Origin: Caldilineaceae bacterium
GTDB taxonomy: Bacteria > Chloroflexota > Anaerolineae > Caldilineales > Caldilineaceae
Length of the DNA: 41,840 nt
Assembly: GCA_020845455.1 (NCBI GenBank)
Contig: JADLFO010000304.1
Coordinates: forward strand, 1-41,840
Reading direction: 5' to 3'
Translations under genes and position numbers: made by a program
Notes under the pieces: model-generated
What the model was told of the DNA's origin: nothing
The model's input: the letters and a program-made list of their open reading frames with translations, nothing else
Databases searched by the model: none
Shown: positions 14,785-24,553 of the stretch, piece after piece
How positions within the stretch are numbered: the stretch's first letter is position 1
Layout: every line of letters begins with the position of its first letter

Positions 14785-15366
14785 ATGATGGCAGAAAAGC
14801 TACGTCTGTTTGTCAGTGCAACGCATGATCTGGAAGCGGAACGCGCCGCCATCGGCCGCGCCATCGCCGGCCTGCCGGTGCAGATCGGCGTCGAGATTCG
14901 CCGCACGCCGCCGGCGGGCGCCGCTTATGACGATATCTTTGAGTTGATCGCCAACTGCGACCGCGTCTACTTCCTCATGGGCCGCGATATCAGCGCACCC
15001 GCCGGGGCCGAATGGGTACTATCCTGGAAGCTGGAGCGGTCGATCCTGCCGCTGCGTCTGGCCGTGCCGCGCACGCCCGCCGCGCAGGAGTTCCTGCGCC
15101 AGTCGTTTGTCGAATGGACGGCCTTTCGCTCGCGCGCCGAACTGGCGCGCATCGTCACACTCGACCTGACACGCATCCTCAACCACCCGACCAATCGCTA
15201 TGGCCTGACGGTTTCCGATCTGGAACTGTTGAGCCTGCACGCCCAACGCATTCGCAGGCACGCGCCGGAGAGCGGAGTCGAACCCGGCGGCGCAGAAGGC
15301 GGCGGCATCCTCTTGGATACCGCCCACGGCGAAGCACTCGACGACGAACTGCTCATCACCTCTTGA
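14785..15366 (+). CDS. DUF4062-like protein
   Basis: A 193-residue protein whose first half resembles DUF4062: LRLFVSATHDLEAERAAIGRAI at the N-terminus, then IFELIANCDRVYFLMGRDISAPAGAEW. The usual family pattern is VFVSST.DL..ER followed by a strand and a statement-like SD.yv...G. DUF4062 domains are found at the N-terminus of signalling and STAND-type proteins and have a Rossmann/TIR-like fold. Here the domain stands alone with a short C-terminal extension (about 150-193) that matches nothing I know. Two ATGs overlap at 14785 and 14788; GAGGA at 14776-14780 is better spaced for the second. The function is unknown. The assignment rests on the N-terminal pattern only. Confidence 0.6.
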   Translation: MMAEKLRLFVSATHDLEAERAAIGRAIAGLPVQIGVEIRRTPPAGAAYDDIFELIANCDRVYFLMGRDISAPAGAEWVLSWKLERSILPLRLAVPRTPAAQEFLRQSFVEWTAFRSRAELARIVTLDLTRILNHPTNRYGLTVSDLELLSLHAQRIRRHAPESGVEPGGAEGGGILLDTAHGEALDDELLITS

Positions 15367-15420
15367 GCAGACGCAGCCCTGAGCGGATGTAACTCTGAGC
15401 GAATGCCACTGAGGCCCTCT

Positions 15421-16971
15421 ATGCGCTTGAACGACGAGCAAGCGCCCCGGCTCGGTTTTTGGATACTCCTGCTGTGCAGTCTATTTGCCTGGGCGCCCGC
15501 TGCCTATCCAGGCTATTGGCAGGGCTGGGAAGGGTTCATCCCCGTCTGGAACAGTGTGCAGTCCAGCGCGCTGGCCGGTGTGGCGATTGCGCCCGACCTC
15601 TGGCGCGGCACGGGCAGCGCTGCCTTTTTACCGGCGCAGCCGCTGCTCCTGGCGGGCATGTCGCCCGTGGCCGCGACCCGCAGCGTCTTTGCGCTGAGTT
15701 TTCTGCTCGGCGGGTTGGGCATCTATACTTGGCTGCGTCTTCGCCTGGGCGACCGCGCCGCCGGGCTGGCGGGTGTGGTCTATCTGCTGATGCCGCCCTT
15801 TGTGGCAACCGTCTATGTGCGCGGCAGCCTGAGCGATGCGCTGATCTTGGGGCTGCTGCCGCTGGCGCTGGCCGGCGTCGCCGCCTATGCCGACAGCCAT
15901 TCGCCCAGCGCGGCAGGCGTGGTGGCGCTCTGCATCCTCTGGATGTGGCGCGTGCAGGCCGGGCTGGCTGTCTTCGCGACGCTGCTGCTGTTGGTCTATG
16001 CCGCCTGGGTCGAACGCTCACGGCTGGCGCTGCTGGTGGTGGCGGTGAGCGCCGCGGCAGGGCTGGTCAGCCTGATCCCGTTGTGGTCGATCCGCGCCGC
16101 GCCGCCTGTGCCGTTTGACGACCATTTCCTGGCCCTGGGCCAACTGCTCTATGCCGTCTGGCCGGCTGCGCCGGGCGGGCGGGCGGACTACCCGTTTCAG
16201 CTTGGCTTTGCCGTCCTGGTTCTGGGGATTATGGCGGTCTGGCTGTGGCGTGCCGGCGCGGCGGGCCGCCCCAGCGGCGTGCAGGGGCGGATGCTCGGCT
16301 TTGCGCTCGGCGGCGCGCTGATCCTGCTGCTGCTCAGCCTGAGCGTGAGCGCACCGATCTGGCGCTGGACAGGCGCAGACCGGCTGCTGACCTACCCCTG
16401 GCAGATCGTGCTGCCGGCGGCCCCGCTCTTGGCGCTGCTGGCGGGCAGCGTCCCGGCGCTCAGCCCCATGCTGCAGCGAGCGCCGCTCTGGGCCGTTCTG
16501 GTGGGGCTGGCGCTGTTGAGCAGCTATCCTTTGCTCACGGTTGCGGGGACGCAGGTGACGCCGCCCGAACGCCCGGCGGCCATCGTCGGCGCACGCCAAG
16601 AGCTGGCGATCCTGGAGGCGAAGGTCCTAGAAAATCCGGGGCTGGGCAGCGCCACGCTGCATGTGACCTGGCAGGTGCTGCGCCCGCTGCCCTTTGACTA
16701 CAATGTCTTCTTCCAAGCCGTGACCACGGACAACCAGGGGGACCATGTGCTGGCCCAACTCGACGTACAGCCGCTCAAGGGCGAACAGCCCGCCACCGCT
16801 TGGCAGCCGGGCGATATCTATACCGCACGCTATGCGCTGCGCGTCGGGCGTGATACCCTGCTGGGTGCAGAGCCGGTGCGCTACTATTTCGGCTTCTACG
16901 ATTGGCGCGACGGTGCGCGGCTGGCGGTCGACGGCGGCATCGACGACAAGATGATCCTCTATGCACGGTGA
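15421..16971 (+). CDS. Polytopic membrane protein, GT-C glycosyltransferase-like
   Basis: About 516 residues with roughly ten hydrophobic segments spread from residue 12 to about 375, followed by a C-terminal soluble domain of about 130 residues. The pattern of a first transmembrane helix, a periplasmic loop (PGYWQGWEGFIPVWNSVQ) and alternating helices resembles GT-C-type polyprenyl-phosphate sugar transferases and the related PF10131-type membrane proteins. I cannot see a definite DxD/ExD catalytic motif, so activity is not proven. The start at 15421 is preferred because GAGG lies six bases upstream; an ATG 18 bases earlier lacks a good site. The gene after it encodes a similar protein, and the stop codon sits inside a 13-base tandem repeat. 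Confidence 0.75.
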   Translation: MRLNDEQAPRLGFWILLLCSLFAWAPAAYPGYWQGWEGFIPVWNSVQSSALAGVAIAPDLWRGTGSAAFLPAQPLLLAGMSPVAATRSVFALSFLLGGLGIYTWLRLRLGDRAAGLAGVVYLLMPPFVATVYVRGSLSDALILGLLPLALAGVAAYADSHSPSAAGVVALCILWMWRVQAGLAVFATLLLLVYAAWVERSRLALLVVAVSAAAGLVSLIPLWSIRAAPPVPFDDHFLALGQLLYAVWPAAPGGRADYPFQLGFAVLVLGIMAVWLWRAGAAGRPSGVQGRMLGFALGGALILLLLSLSVSAPIWRWTGADRLLTYPWQIVLPAAPLLALLAGSVPALSPMLQRAPLWAVLVGLALLSSYPLLTVAGTQVTPPERPAAIVGARQELAILEAKVLENPGLGSATLHVTWQVLRPLPFDYNVFFQAVTTDNQGDHVLAQLDVQPLKGEQPATAWQPGDIYTARYALRVGRDTLLGAEPVRYYFGFYDWRDGARLAVDGGIDDKMILYAR

Positions 16972-17011
16972 ACATGCACGGTGAACATGCACGGTGAACA
17001 TGCAGAGTGAA
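16960..17011 (+). repeat. Four copies of a 13-base tandem repeat at a gene junction
   Basis: The unit CATGCACGGTGAA repeats at 16960-16972 (first base T), 16973-16985, 16986-16998 and 16999-17011 (two changes). The first copy contains the stop codon of the upstream membrane protein, and the third and fourth hold the start of the next gene. Because 13 is not a multiple of three, the ATGs of successive copies fall in three different frames. Confidence 0.92.
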
Positions 17012-18916
17012 CCACGCGCCTTTCTGGGCAGATGGAACCCAACGCTGCCGCAGCCGCAACAAGCGGCGACAGACGGGCCGGCGCTGTGGCGCGACAGCCT
17101 CTTCTGGCTGACGCTGCTTCTGACAACCTTTGCCGTCGCGCCGTTTATGCTCCCCGGCTATTTTTGGGGCGCCAACGACGCCCGCCACCATGTCTATTTT
17201 CTCTTCGAGTTCAACCGGCTGGTGACGGACGGCATCTGGTGGCCGCGCTGGAGTCCCGATTTTGCCTTTGGCTATGGCTACCCGTTCTTTAACATCTACG
17301 GCCCGTTCAGCCATTTTGTGGCCGAACTGCTGCTGCACTTTCTGGGGTTGGGCTACACCGCGGCGGTCAAGACGGTCTTTGGCCTGAGCATCGTGGGCAG
17401 CGCGGCGGCGATGTATGGCTATGTGCGCAGTTGGGCAGGCCGCCACGCTGCGCTGATCGCAGCGCTGGTCTATGTCTATCTGCCCTATCATCTGCTCAAC
17501 CTCTATGTGCGTGCCAACCTGGCCGAAAGCGTGGCCTTTGTCTGGCTGCCGCTCTGTCTGTGGGCGGTGCGCCAGGCGGTGCTCCGGCCTAGCGTCTGGG
17601 CGGTGATCGGCTGCGCCGTGAGCTATGCCGGGCTGATGCTGACCAGCAACCTGGTGATCGTGCTCTTTACGCCGCTGCTGGCACTCTATACGCTGGCGCT
17701 GATCGGGGTCTATGCTCAACCGCCCGCCGCGCCGCGCCCGTCCTTGGGCCGGCGGCTGATCGCCTGGCTGCGGGCGGCCCTGGCTCCTGGGCTGGGCCTT
17801 CTGACCGGGCTGGGGTTGAGCGCGATCTTCTGGCTGCCCATGCTGCTGGAGCGGCAGTATGTGCGGGTCGATCAGTGGTTCGACGGGCGCTATGACTATC
17901 GCGGTCACTTTGTCTATTTCTTCCAGCTTTTCAGCCCGACCTGGGGCTTTGGCGTCAGCCGGCCCGGGCCAAATGACCCGGTCGGCTTTCAGCTTGGTCC
18001 CGTGGCGCTGCTGCTGGCGGGCGTCGGCCTCTATCTAAGTTGGCGGCGGCTGGGGCGGCTGCGCTGGGAGATGGCGACCTTGCTGGCCGCGGGGCTGGTC
18101 GCCACGCTGCTGGCGTTGCAGTGGGCCGCGCCGCTGTGGGAGATGCCCTTGATCGGCGCGATCCTGGGGTTTGCCCAGTTTCCCTGGCGCTGGTTCAGCG
18201 TCACCGCCGTCTGTCTGAGCGTGTTGGCCGGACTGCCTTTCTACCGTGCATTCGGCGCCGGCCAGGACGGGCTGACGCTGCCCCTGGTGGGGGTGATGGC
18301 GCTGGTGATTGTGGCGAGCTATCCGCTGCTGCGCGTCCAGATCGTCGAACCGGCGGAAGGTCCGGTCGGCCTAGCGGCGCTGATGCGCTTCCAGCAGTCC
18401 TCCGACGAGATGACGGGCAGTACAGCCTGGGTCAAGCAGATCCCGACGTGGAGTCCGATGGCCGACGAGTATATTCGTCAAGAACGCGACGGCGAACCCA
18501 TGCGCCCGGTGGACTCCATGGTAGACTATACGACGTTGAGCTATGACAGGCAGACGGGGTTTGTGGTCAATTCGGAGGCGCGCAGCACAATCTCTGAGGA
18601 GGTCTGGTACTGGTCACCGCTGGAGGGGCGGCGCATCGTCTATAACCAGTTCTATTATCCGGGCTGGAAGGCCTATCTGCTCGACGGCAGGCACGGCGCG
18701 CCTGTGCGAGAGCTCCCCGTCATCCCCGAAGAGGAAGGCACGTTGGGGCGCATGACCGTGCCTGTGCCGGTGGGGGAAGGCTTTGTACTGCTGCGCTTTG
18801 AAGACACGCCGCCGCGCACGGCGGGGCGCATCCTCTCGCTGGCGACTGCGGGCGTGCTCCTGGCAGCGGCTGTGGCAGACGCATGGATGGCACGGCGGAA
18901 GCAGATTGATGAGTGA
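16994..18916 (+). CDS. Polytopic membrane protein related to PF10131 (6-pyruvoyl-tetrahydropterin synthase-related membrane domain)
   Basis: About 640 residues with some twelve hydrophobic segments and a C-terminal extramembrane domain (about 470-610). The stretch GANDARHHVYFLFEFNRLV followed by WPRWSPDFAFGYGYPFFNIYGP is characteristic of this family of large GT-C-like membrane proteins. The family name is historical; it is not a pterin synthase, and the members are thought to be glycan-related membrane enzymes. A late hydrophobic helix (RILSLATAGVLLAAAVADAW) closes the protein. The start is either GTG 16994 or ATG 17000, both inside the tandem repeat and without a clear Shine-Dalgarno site, so translation may depend on coupling to the preceding gene. 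Its stop lies 16 bases before the Nudix gene. Confidence 0.8.
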   Translation: MNMQSEPRAFLGRWNPTLPQPQQAATDGPALWRDSLFWLTLLLTTFAVAPFMLPGYFWGANDARHHVYFLFEFNRLVTDGIWWPRWSPDFAFGYGYPFFNIYGPFSHFVAELLLHFLGLGYTAAVKTVFGLSIVGSAAAMYGYVRSWAGRHAALIAALVYVYLPYHLLNLYVRANLAESVAFVWLPLCLWAVRQAVLRPSVWAVIGCAVSYAGLMLTSNLVIVLFTPLLALYTLALIGVYAQPPAAPRPSLGRRLIAWLRAALAPGLGLLTGLGLSAIFWLPMLLERQYVRVDQWFDGRYDYRGHFVYFFQLFSPTWGFGVSRPGPNDPVGFQLGPVALLLAGVGLYLSWRRLGRLRWEMATLLAAGLVATLLALQWAAPLWEMPLIGAILGFAQFPWRWFSVTAVCLSVLAGLPFYRAFGAGQDGLTLPLVGVMALVIVASYPLLRVQIVEPAEGPVGLAALMRFQQSSDEMTGSTAWVKQIPTWSPMADEYIRQERDGEPMRPVDSMVDYTTLSYDRQTGFVVNSEARSTISEEVWYWSPLEGRRIVYNQFYYPGWKAYLLDGRHGAPVRELPVIPEEEGTLGRMTVPVPVGEGFVLLRFEDTPPRTAGRILSLATAGVLLAAAVADAWMARRKQIDE

Positions 18917-18932
18917 ATCAAGGAGGCCGGCG

Positions 18933-19562
18933 ATGCCCAACCACACACCGAACAACCCACAGACCGGCGCGCTGGCGACCCCGGCGCTCAGGCGTCCGAT
19001 GATCGCCGAAGAGGAACTCATGGCGCTGGCGCTGCGCTATGGCCCGCCCCGGCTGCGCACCTACAACGTGCAGGCCGACGAGTACATCTACTCCTACCGC
19101 TGGCGGGGGGAGAGCGACCGCCGCGCCGAAGTGGTCTTTGCCATTCAAGACGAAATGGGCCGGGTGTGGGTCCACAGCAAGCCGCACTATCCGGCGCATA
19201 TTTTCCGCCTGCCGACCGGCGGCGTCGCCTGGGATGAGCCGGTGGATACTGCACTCTTCCGCGAGATCGACGAGGAGACGGGGCTGCCGGTCTATGCCGT
19301 GCGCTTTTTAGGGTTGATCGAGTATCGTTTTATCCACGAAGACTCGATGGTGCGCTTTGCCAGCTATGTATTCCACCTGCGCAGCAACGGCGCGCAGCCG
19401 GTCTGCCATGCAGGGGAGAGTATCTGCGGCTTTCGGGCCGTGCTGCCCGGCCAGGTCTTGCAGATCGCCGAAGACCTGCGCAACTTGATCGGCGGACGCC
19501 GCGGCTGGGGCCAATGGCGCGCCCTGGCCCATGACCTGGTCTACGAATCGCTATCCAGTTGA
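18933..19562 (+). CDS. Nudix hydrolase
   Basis: A 209-residue protein with a complete Nudix box at residues 96-118: [23 protein letters not shown], matched as G-x5-E-x7-RE-x-x-EE-x-G-L. Such enzymes cleave nucleoside diphosphates linked to another group, using the box glutamates to bind metal. The substrate cannot be deduced; a nucleotide-sugar or oxidised nucleotide would fit the neighbourhood. The start at 18933 is chosen because AGGAGG sits six bases upstream, whereas an in-frame ATG at 18909 overlaps the previous gene and lacks a site. The stop is ten bases before the pheT ATG. Confidence 0.9.
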   Translation: MPNHTPNNPQTGALATPALRRPMIAEEELMALALRYGPPRLRTYNVQADEYIYSYRWRGESDRRAEVVFAIQDEMGRVWVHSKPHYPAHIFRLPTGGVAWDEPVDTALFREIDEETGLPVYAVRFLGLIEYRFIHEDSMVRFASYVFHLRSNGAQPVCHAGESICGFRAVLPGQVLQIAEDLRNLIGGRRGWGQWRALAHDLVYESLSS

Positions 19563-19572
19563 GGAAATCATC

Positions 19573-22149
19573 ATGCAAGTGCCGTTGTCGTGGCTCAAAG
19601 AGTATGTAGAGATCGTGCTGCCGGTCGCAGACCTGGCCGAACGGCTGACCCTGGCCGGGCTGGAGGTCACCGGCGTCGAACAGATCGGCGGCTGGTGGGA
19701 CCCGGAGACGATCCGCACCGGCCAGGTGATCGCCGTGCTGCCTCACCCCGACGCCGACCGGCTGGTGCTGGTCGACATAGACTATGGCGACGACAGCGCG
19801 CAGCGCGTCGTCACCGGCGCGCCCAACCTCTTTGCCTATCGCGGCCAGAGCCTGGCCGACGGCACGCTGCCCGTACTCAAGGTCGCGTTTGCGCGCGCCG
19901 GCGCCGAACTGGTAGATGCCTACAGCGAGACCCGCCCGCGCCCCAAAAAGAAGCTCAAACCCTCCAAAATCCGCGGCGTCGAATCGGCAGGCATGGTCTG
20001 CTCCGAGCGTGAGTTGGGGCTGAGCGAGGAGCATGAAGGCATCATCGTGCTGCCGGAGGATGCGCCCATCGGCCTGCCGCTGCGCGACTATTGGGGCGAC
20101 ACGGTCTTGGAGATCGACCTGACGCCCGACATGGCGCGCTGTCTCAGCCTGATCGGCGTGGCGCGCGAGGTGGCCGCGCTGACCGGCGCGCCGCTGCGCC
20201 TGCCCGCCGACGAATGGTCGCCCGCCGGGGATGACCAGGCGAGCGACTATGTGGCGGTGCGCATCGACGACCCTACCCTCTGCAACCGCTACACCGGCAC
20301 GATGATCACAGATGTGACCGTCGGCCCGTCGCCGCAGTGGATGCAAGACCGGCTGCGCAGGGCAGGGATGCGCCCCATCAGCAACATTGTCGACATCACC
20401 AACTATGTGATGCTCGAATGGGGCCAGCCGCTGCACGCCTTTGACTATGATATCCTCCAGGGCCGCGCCCAGGGCGTGGGCGATGCCACGCCTACGATCA
20501 TCGTGCGCCGCGCCGCCGACGGCGAGAAGTTCACCACGCTGGACGATGTGACACGCACGCTTGACGATTCGATGCTCATGATCGCCGACACCGCCGGGTC
20601 AATCGCCATCGCCGGGGTGATGGGCGGGCAGGAGAGCGAGGTCGGCGAGCAGACGCGCACCGTCCTGCTCGAATCCGCCACCTTTGAGGGGATCAACAAC
20701 CGGCGCACCGCCGGCAGCCTGCGCCTGCCCAGCGAGGCCAGCTACCGCTTTGCGCGCGGCGTCCCGGCGCAGCTAAACGACCTGGCAGCGCGCCGCGCCG
20801 CCGAGTTGCTGCGCCGCTATGCCGGCGGGCGCATTGTGCCGGGCATGGTGGACGCCTATCCCGTGCCCCAGACGCGGCCCATGGTCTACACGACCGAGCG
20901 CGACATGCGCCGTCTGCTGGGCATGCCGGTGGAGCTATTTGAGGTGGCCGCGGCGCTGCGCCGCTTGGATATCGCCGTCAAGCGCGTGGAGGCAGTCTCG
21001 CCCCAGGCCGGGCCGCAGGCGACCTTTGCCCTGGCGCGCGCCGAGCATGAGCCGCTGTTGGAATGCACGCCGCCCTGGTACCGGCTGGACATCCAGATCC
21101 CGGCAGACCTGACCGAAGAGGTGGCGCGCATCATCGGCTATGAGCGCGTCGGCACGACGCTGCTGGACGAGCCGCTGTCTGTGCAGCGCAAGGATATTAT
21201 CTTCGAAACCGAAGAGCAGGTGCGCGACCTGCTGGTGCGCGCCGGGCTGCAGGAGATCATCGGTCGCCCGCTGACCACGCCGGAAGAGCACCATAAATTG
21301 CGCGGCGCGGCGGGCGGGCAGGACGCGCCCTTCGTCGAGGTGGCGAACCCCAGCGCGCCTGAACGCCGCGCCCTGCGCCGCTCGATGCTGATCGCGGCGC
21401 TGGAAAACGTGGCGCACAATATCCGATACACCGGCCGGCTGGCAAGCTTTGAAGTGGGCCGCGTCTATCTGCCGGAGTTGGGCGACGGCGTGTTGCCCTT
21501 CGAGGAGCGCCACGTCTGCATCCTGCTCTGCGGCCCGCGCCATCCTGCCGATTTCTACCACCCCGACGGCGAGGGCGACGAGATGGATTTCTTCGACCTC
21601 AAGGGGGTGGTGGAGACGCTGCTCGACCGGCTTGGCTTCAAGCCGCAGGCCATCGAGTTCGTGGCGCGGCCCGACACCGAGACCTTTGGCCCGCGCTGCG
21701 CCGAGGTGCTGATCGACGGCCGACCCGCGGGTATCTTGGGCGAGTTGTACCCGCAGGTGCGCGCCGCCTTTGACCTGCCGTCGCTGCGCATCTGCATCGC
21801 CGACCTGTTGATCACGGCGCTGGTCAAACCGGCGTGGGGCGTGGACCCCATGCGCCCCATCTCCACCTACCCGCCGGTGGTAGAAGACCTGGCCTTTGAG
21901 GTAGACGAGGGCGTGGCGGCGCGCGCCCTGGAAGACGCACTCCGCGCCGCCGCCGACAGCCGTCTGGCAGCGGTGGAGTTGTTCGACGTCTACCGCGGCG
22001 AGCCGCTGGCCGCGGGGCGCAAGTCGCTGGCCTACCGGCTGACCTATCAGAGCGCCGAGCGCAGCCTGACGGAGAAGGAAGTCACCGCCCTGCGCCAACG
22101 CATCGTGGCCGCGGTGGAAAAGGCCACCGGCGGCAAGCTGCGTAGCTAA
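19573..22149 (+). CDS. pheT: Phenylalanyl-tRNA synthetase beta subunit
   Basis: An 858-residue subunit of the alpha2-beta2 enzyme that charges tRNA-Phe. The family start [13 protein letters not shown] is intact. An EMAP-like tRNA-binding domain follows at about 40-155 ([25 protein letters not shown]), including a Lys-rich insertion ([20 protein letters not shown]). The B3/4 editing region has [19 protein letters not shown], then come the B5 domain and the catalytic-like core ([15 protein letters not shown]). The protein ends with an anticodon-binding FDX-ACB domain ([14 protein letters not shown]). The ATG follows TGAGGA at eight bases. The alpha subunit gene pheS is not adjacent here, although the two are often neighbours; it must be elsewhere. 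Confidence 0.96.
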   Translation: MQVPLSWLKEYVEIVLPVADLAERLTLAGLEVTGVEQIGGWWDPETIRTGQVIAVLPHPDADRLVLVDIDYGDDSAQRVVTGAPNLFAYRGQSLADGTLPVLKVAFARAGAELVDAYSETRPRPKKKLKPSKIRGVESAGMVCSERELGLSEEHEGIIVLPEDAPIGLPLRDYWGDTVLEIDLTPDMARCLSLIGVAREVAALTGAPLRLPADEWSPAGDDQASDYVAVRIDDPTLCNRYTGTMITDVTVGPSPQWMQDRLRRAGMRPISNIVDITNYVMLEWGQPLHAFDYDILQGRAQGVGDATPTIIVRRAADGEKFTTLDDVTRTLDDSMLMIADTAGSIAIAGVMGGQESEVGEQTRTVLLESATFEGINNRRTAGSLRLPSEASYRFARGVPAQLNDLAARRAAELLRRYAGGRIVPGMVDAYPVPQTRPMVYTTERDMRRLLGMPVELFEVAAALRRLDIAVKRVEAVSPQAGPQATFALARAEHEPLLECTPPWYRLDIQIPADLTEEVARIIGYERVGTTLLDEPLSVQRKDIIFETEEQVRDLLVRAGLQEIIGRPLTTPEEHHKLRGAAGGQDAPFVEVANPSAPERRALRRSMLIAALENVAHNIRYTGRLASFEVGRVYLPELGDGVLPFEERHVCILLCGPRHPADFYHPDGEGDEMDFFDLKGVVETLLDRLGFKPQAIEFVARPDTETFGPRCAEVLIDGRPAGILGELYPQVRAAFDLPSLRICIADLLITALVKPAWGVDPMRPISTYPPVVEDLAFEVDEGVAARALEDALRAAADSRLAAVELFDVYRGEPLAAGRKSLAYRLTYQSAERSLTEKEVTALRQRIVAAVEKATGGKLRS

Positions 22150-22158
22150 CCCGGAATA

Positions 22159-22187
22159 TTCACTGCAAAGCACGCAAAGGCCAGAGA
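22159..22187 (+). repeat. CGCAAAG dispersed repeat, copy 1
   Basis: TTCACTGCAAAGCACGCAAAGG lies between pheT and the GNAT gene. It is one of six related elements in the window built on TTCACCGCAAAG plus further CGCAAAG heptamers. Confidence 0.75.
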
Positions 22188-22196
22188 AGGGAGAAT

Positions 22197-22242
22197 CGTA
22201 GGTGTGGTTTTTGCATTGTGCGATTGGAAAACCGCACCTACG
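22197..22242. repeat. Long inverted repeat downstream of pheT
   Basis: Arms CGTAGGTGTGGTTTT (22197-22211) and AAAACCGCACCTACG (22228-22242) pair over 15 positions with a single G-U, around a 16-base loop. No T-run follows on either strand, so it is not a typical intrinsic terminator. It could be a small palindromic dispersed element or an RNA-stability hairpin. Confidence 0.8.
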
Positions 22243-22357
22243 AAACGACGATCCTGTGCGCGCCTCCTACGGCACGACCCTGCTTGTAGCGGCGGTAGCC
22301 CGGGGGCTTTAGCGCCGCAGCGCCAATTTATGCTGTGAAATCCTAGGGGACCCCTAT

Positions 22358-22927
22358 ATGCACATCCGTCCCGCGCGCATCGACGACGCCTTGGGCATGG
22401 CCCATGTCATCGTGGACGCGTTTCTGTTGGCGAACGAAGGGATCATGCCGGAGGAAGCGCTGCAGAAACGCCGCCAGGAATGGACCTACGAGGTCTCTGC
22501 CCGCGCCTGGGAGAAAACATTGCGCGAGCTAGACGAGGGCAGCGAGCCTGATTCGTGTATCTATGTTGCCGTGGAACAGGGGGATGGAGAGGGATCAGAA
22601 GAAATCGTGGGGCTGGCCTATGGTAGCCCCACCGCAACAGGCGGCAAGGGGGTCGGCGAGGTCGATGTACTCTATGTGCGCGCCGACCGCCAAGGCCAGG
22701 GGATCGGCCGTGCGCTGGTGCAGGCAGTGGCGGCGTTTCTAGCACAGCATGGGATGCCTACCCTATACATCGCCGCGCTGGAGGCCAGCCCAGCAGCGCG
22801 GGGCTTTTACGAAGCGTTGGGCGGGCAGTGGATCGGCACGCGCGACGACTACGACGAAGGCATTCTAATCCCGCTGGTCGTCTATGCCTGGCTGGACACG
22901 CAGGCGTTGATCGCAGAGCGCCGGTAA
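22358..22927 (+). CDS. GNAT-family N-acetyltransferase
   Basis: A 189-residue acetyltransferase of the GNAT fold. The N-terminal IRPARIDDALGMAHVIVDAF, the acetyl-CoA binding motif RQGQGIGRALVQAV after VLYVRADR, and the closing AARGFYEALGGQWIG are all in their usual places. The substrate is not identifiable; small-molecule amines or peptides are typical. AGGGGA about eight bases upstream of the ATG is a modest ribosome site. It is separated from pheT by about 200 bases containing repeats, and is convergent with the tRNase Z gene. Confidence 0.92.
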   Translation: MHIRPARIDDALGMAHVIVDAFLLANEGIMPEEALQKRRQEWTYEVSARAWEKTLRELDEGSEPDSCIYVAVEQGDGEGSEEIVGLAYGSPTATGGKGVGEVDVLYVRADRQGQGIGRALVQAVAAFLAQHGMPTLYIAALEASPAARGFYEALGGQWIGTRDDYDEGILIPLVVYAWLDTQALIAERR

Positions 22928-23005
22928 AAAGCGTAATTCTCCGCAAGCGTAACTGCCTTTTCCCACTCCCAGAAGTCGGACTCCACCTCATAGAAAAATC
23001 TCTTA

Positions 23006-23956
23006 CTACTGCCGCTGGCGCAGGTTGGTGGCGACCACCGGCTTCTCTTTGCTGATGCGGAAATGGTCGAAGTCCCCCGCTACCAGGCTGTTGGGGAAGA
23101 TAGCCTGCGCCTCGGCCAGCACATCCTGCGTGGCATAGCGGCGGCTCACATGGTGCATCACCAACTGTTTGACCCCGGCGTTGCGCGCCAGCCGCGCCGC
23201 CATCGCCGCCGTAATGTGAGCGTGGGCGCGCGCCAGTTCCTTGTCCGTCTCCAAATAGGTCGCCTCAATCGCCAGCAGGTCCACGTCACCGGCATAAGTA
23301 TGCAGCGGCCCGGTGTGGCTGACATCGCCCACAAAGCAGAGCCGTGCCCCGCGCTGCGGCGGCCCCAGCACGGCGTCGGGCGGGATGGTGCGGCCATCGG
23401 GCAGGGTGACGGCCCGCCCGTCGACCAGGTCGCGGCGCACCGGCCCTGGCGGGATACCCAACGCCTCAGCCTTGTCGGGCAGGAAGGGGCGGCGGCTCTT
23501 CTCCTCAAACAGAAAGCCAAAACAGCCATCGCCGCGGTGCTGCACCGGAAAGGCCGTGACCGTAAACTGGTTGGCCTCGAAAAGCAATCCCTCTTCGACC
23601 AAGTTGAGCGAGACGCCAACCTTGGGCAGTTGCGGCCCAAAGACCACCTCCATCAGGGCGTGGACGCGCGTCAGCGCGCTCATGCCGCCGTAGATGTTGA
23701 GTTCTTCCAGCGCCTCCCAGCGCCCCAACGTGCTCGCCAGCCCGCCCAGCCCCAGGATATGGTCGAGGTGGCCGTGCGTAAGCAGGATGCGGTCCAGCCG
23801 GCGAAAGCCCAGCCCGCTGCGCAAAATCTGGCGCTGCGTGCCTTCGCCACAGTCGATCATAAACCGAAATTCGTTGGCCATGACGAGGGCCGACGACAGC
23901 CCCCGGTGTACCGAGGGCGCCGACGCCGACGTGCCCAGGAAAACCAGTTCAAACAC
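23006..23956 (-). CDS. rnz: Ribonuclease Z (tRNA 3'-processing endonuclease)
   Basis: A 316-residue metallo-beta-lactamase-fold enzyme that trims the 3' trailer of tRNA precursors. The zinc motif is THGHLDH (His61, His63, Asp65, His66), preceded by the family-specific [10 protein letters not shown] and [10 protein letters not shown]. Later ligands are in [16 protein letters not shown] and MHHVSRRY. The length matches the short tRNase Z form. The start is GTG at 23956, which overlaps the end of the DinB-fold gene by eight bases, so translation is likely coupled. Confidence 0.94.
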   Translation of the reverse strand: MFELVFLGTSASAPSVHRGLSSALVMANEFRFMIDCGEGTQRQILRSGLGFRRLDRILLTHGHLDHILGLGGLASTLGRWEALEELNIYGGMSALTRVHALMEVVFGPQLPKVGVSLNLVEEGLLFEANQFTVTAFPVQHRGDGCFGFLFEEKSRRPFLPDKAEALGIPPGPVRRDLVDGRAVTLPDGRTIPPDAVLGPPQRGARLCFVGDVSHTGPLHTYAGDVDLLAIEATYLETDKELARAHAHITAAMAARLARNAGVKQLVMHHVSRRYATQDVLAEAQAIFPNSLVAGDFDHFRISKEKPVVATNLRQRQ

Positions 23957-24470
23957 GGTGGGTTTGCAGCGCCTCTTCGTGATATGCGTCGATCAGTTGG
24001 TAGACGTGGCGCAGGTTGCCCTGGTCTTGGTCCAGAAGCTCCTGCAACGTATCCAGCACGGTCATGGGGCCAACGGCTTGGTGGATGCCGATATAGGCAA
24101 GCTGCGTCTCGGAAAGCTCGCTCACGAAGGCGATCAGACGGCGGCGCACGGCGCGCCACTGGCGCAGCGATTCGTCGATGCCGACGGCGGCGGGCGCAAC
24201 ATGGTGGTTTGCGTAGCGGTCCAGCAGGGGCGTGACGCCGGAGGCGATCTCCTTCACCCGCTGCAGATGGCATGCCTGCTCGACCGTCGCCAAGTGGGCG
24301 GCGATCAAGCGGAATGACCACTCGGCAGGTTCGGGCTGCCAATCCTGCACCTCCGCCATCGATTGCAGCAGCCGAATCACCTGAGTTTGGGAGGTTTGCA
24401 GATCGCGCAGGAGTTGCTCGCGCGTCGGTGGTTCCGGAGATTCCGGTCGATCGTAGGGCAGCCGGCTCAT
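23949..24470 (-). CDS. DinB-superfamily protein
   Basis: A 173-residue protein with the four-helix DinB-like fold pattern (DinB_2 type): [31 protein letters not shown], then a long middle helix, and [14 protein letters not shown] near the end. Histidines in AAHLATVE and near the C-terminus are candidate metal ligands. DinB-fold proteins include thiol-dependent transferases, for example those that use bacillithiol or mycothiol, but many have no known activity. The ATG at 24470 lies seven bases after a TATAAT with little room for a leader, so the message may be leaderless. The frame extends upstream to 24557, but without family sequence. Confidence 0.82.
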   Translation of the reverse strand: MSRLPYDRPESPEPPTREQLLRDLQTSQTQVIRLLQSMAEVQDWQPEPAEWSFRLIAAHLATVEQACHLQRVKEIASGVTPLLDRYANHHVAPAAVGIDESLRQWRAVRRRLIAFVSELSETQLAYIGIHQAVGPMTVLDTLQELLDQDQGNLRHVYQLIDAYHEEALQTHRV

Positions 24471-24477
24471 ACTCCCA

Positions 24478-24483
24478 TTATAC
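24478..24483 (-). promoter_or_regulatory. TATAAT box just upstream of the DinB-fold gene
   Basis: A consensus -10 hexamer on the minus strand ends seven bases before the ATG, so transcription would start at or next to the start codon. The best -35 candidate is weak (TTTGGC, 18 bases upstream). Confidence 0.45.
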
Positions 24484-24553
24484 GACCGGGGCACGGCGCG
24501 GCCAAAAGCATCACCGGAGTGGCGGCGGATGCTCTCTGCTCCGCCGCCGCCGG

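Noticed and set aside
16960-17011. CRISPR-like repeat
   Set aside because: Units are 13 bases, contiguous and without spacers, so this is a simple tandem repeat.
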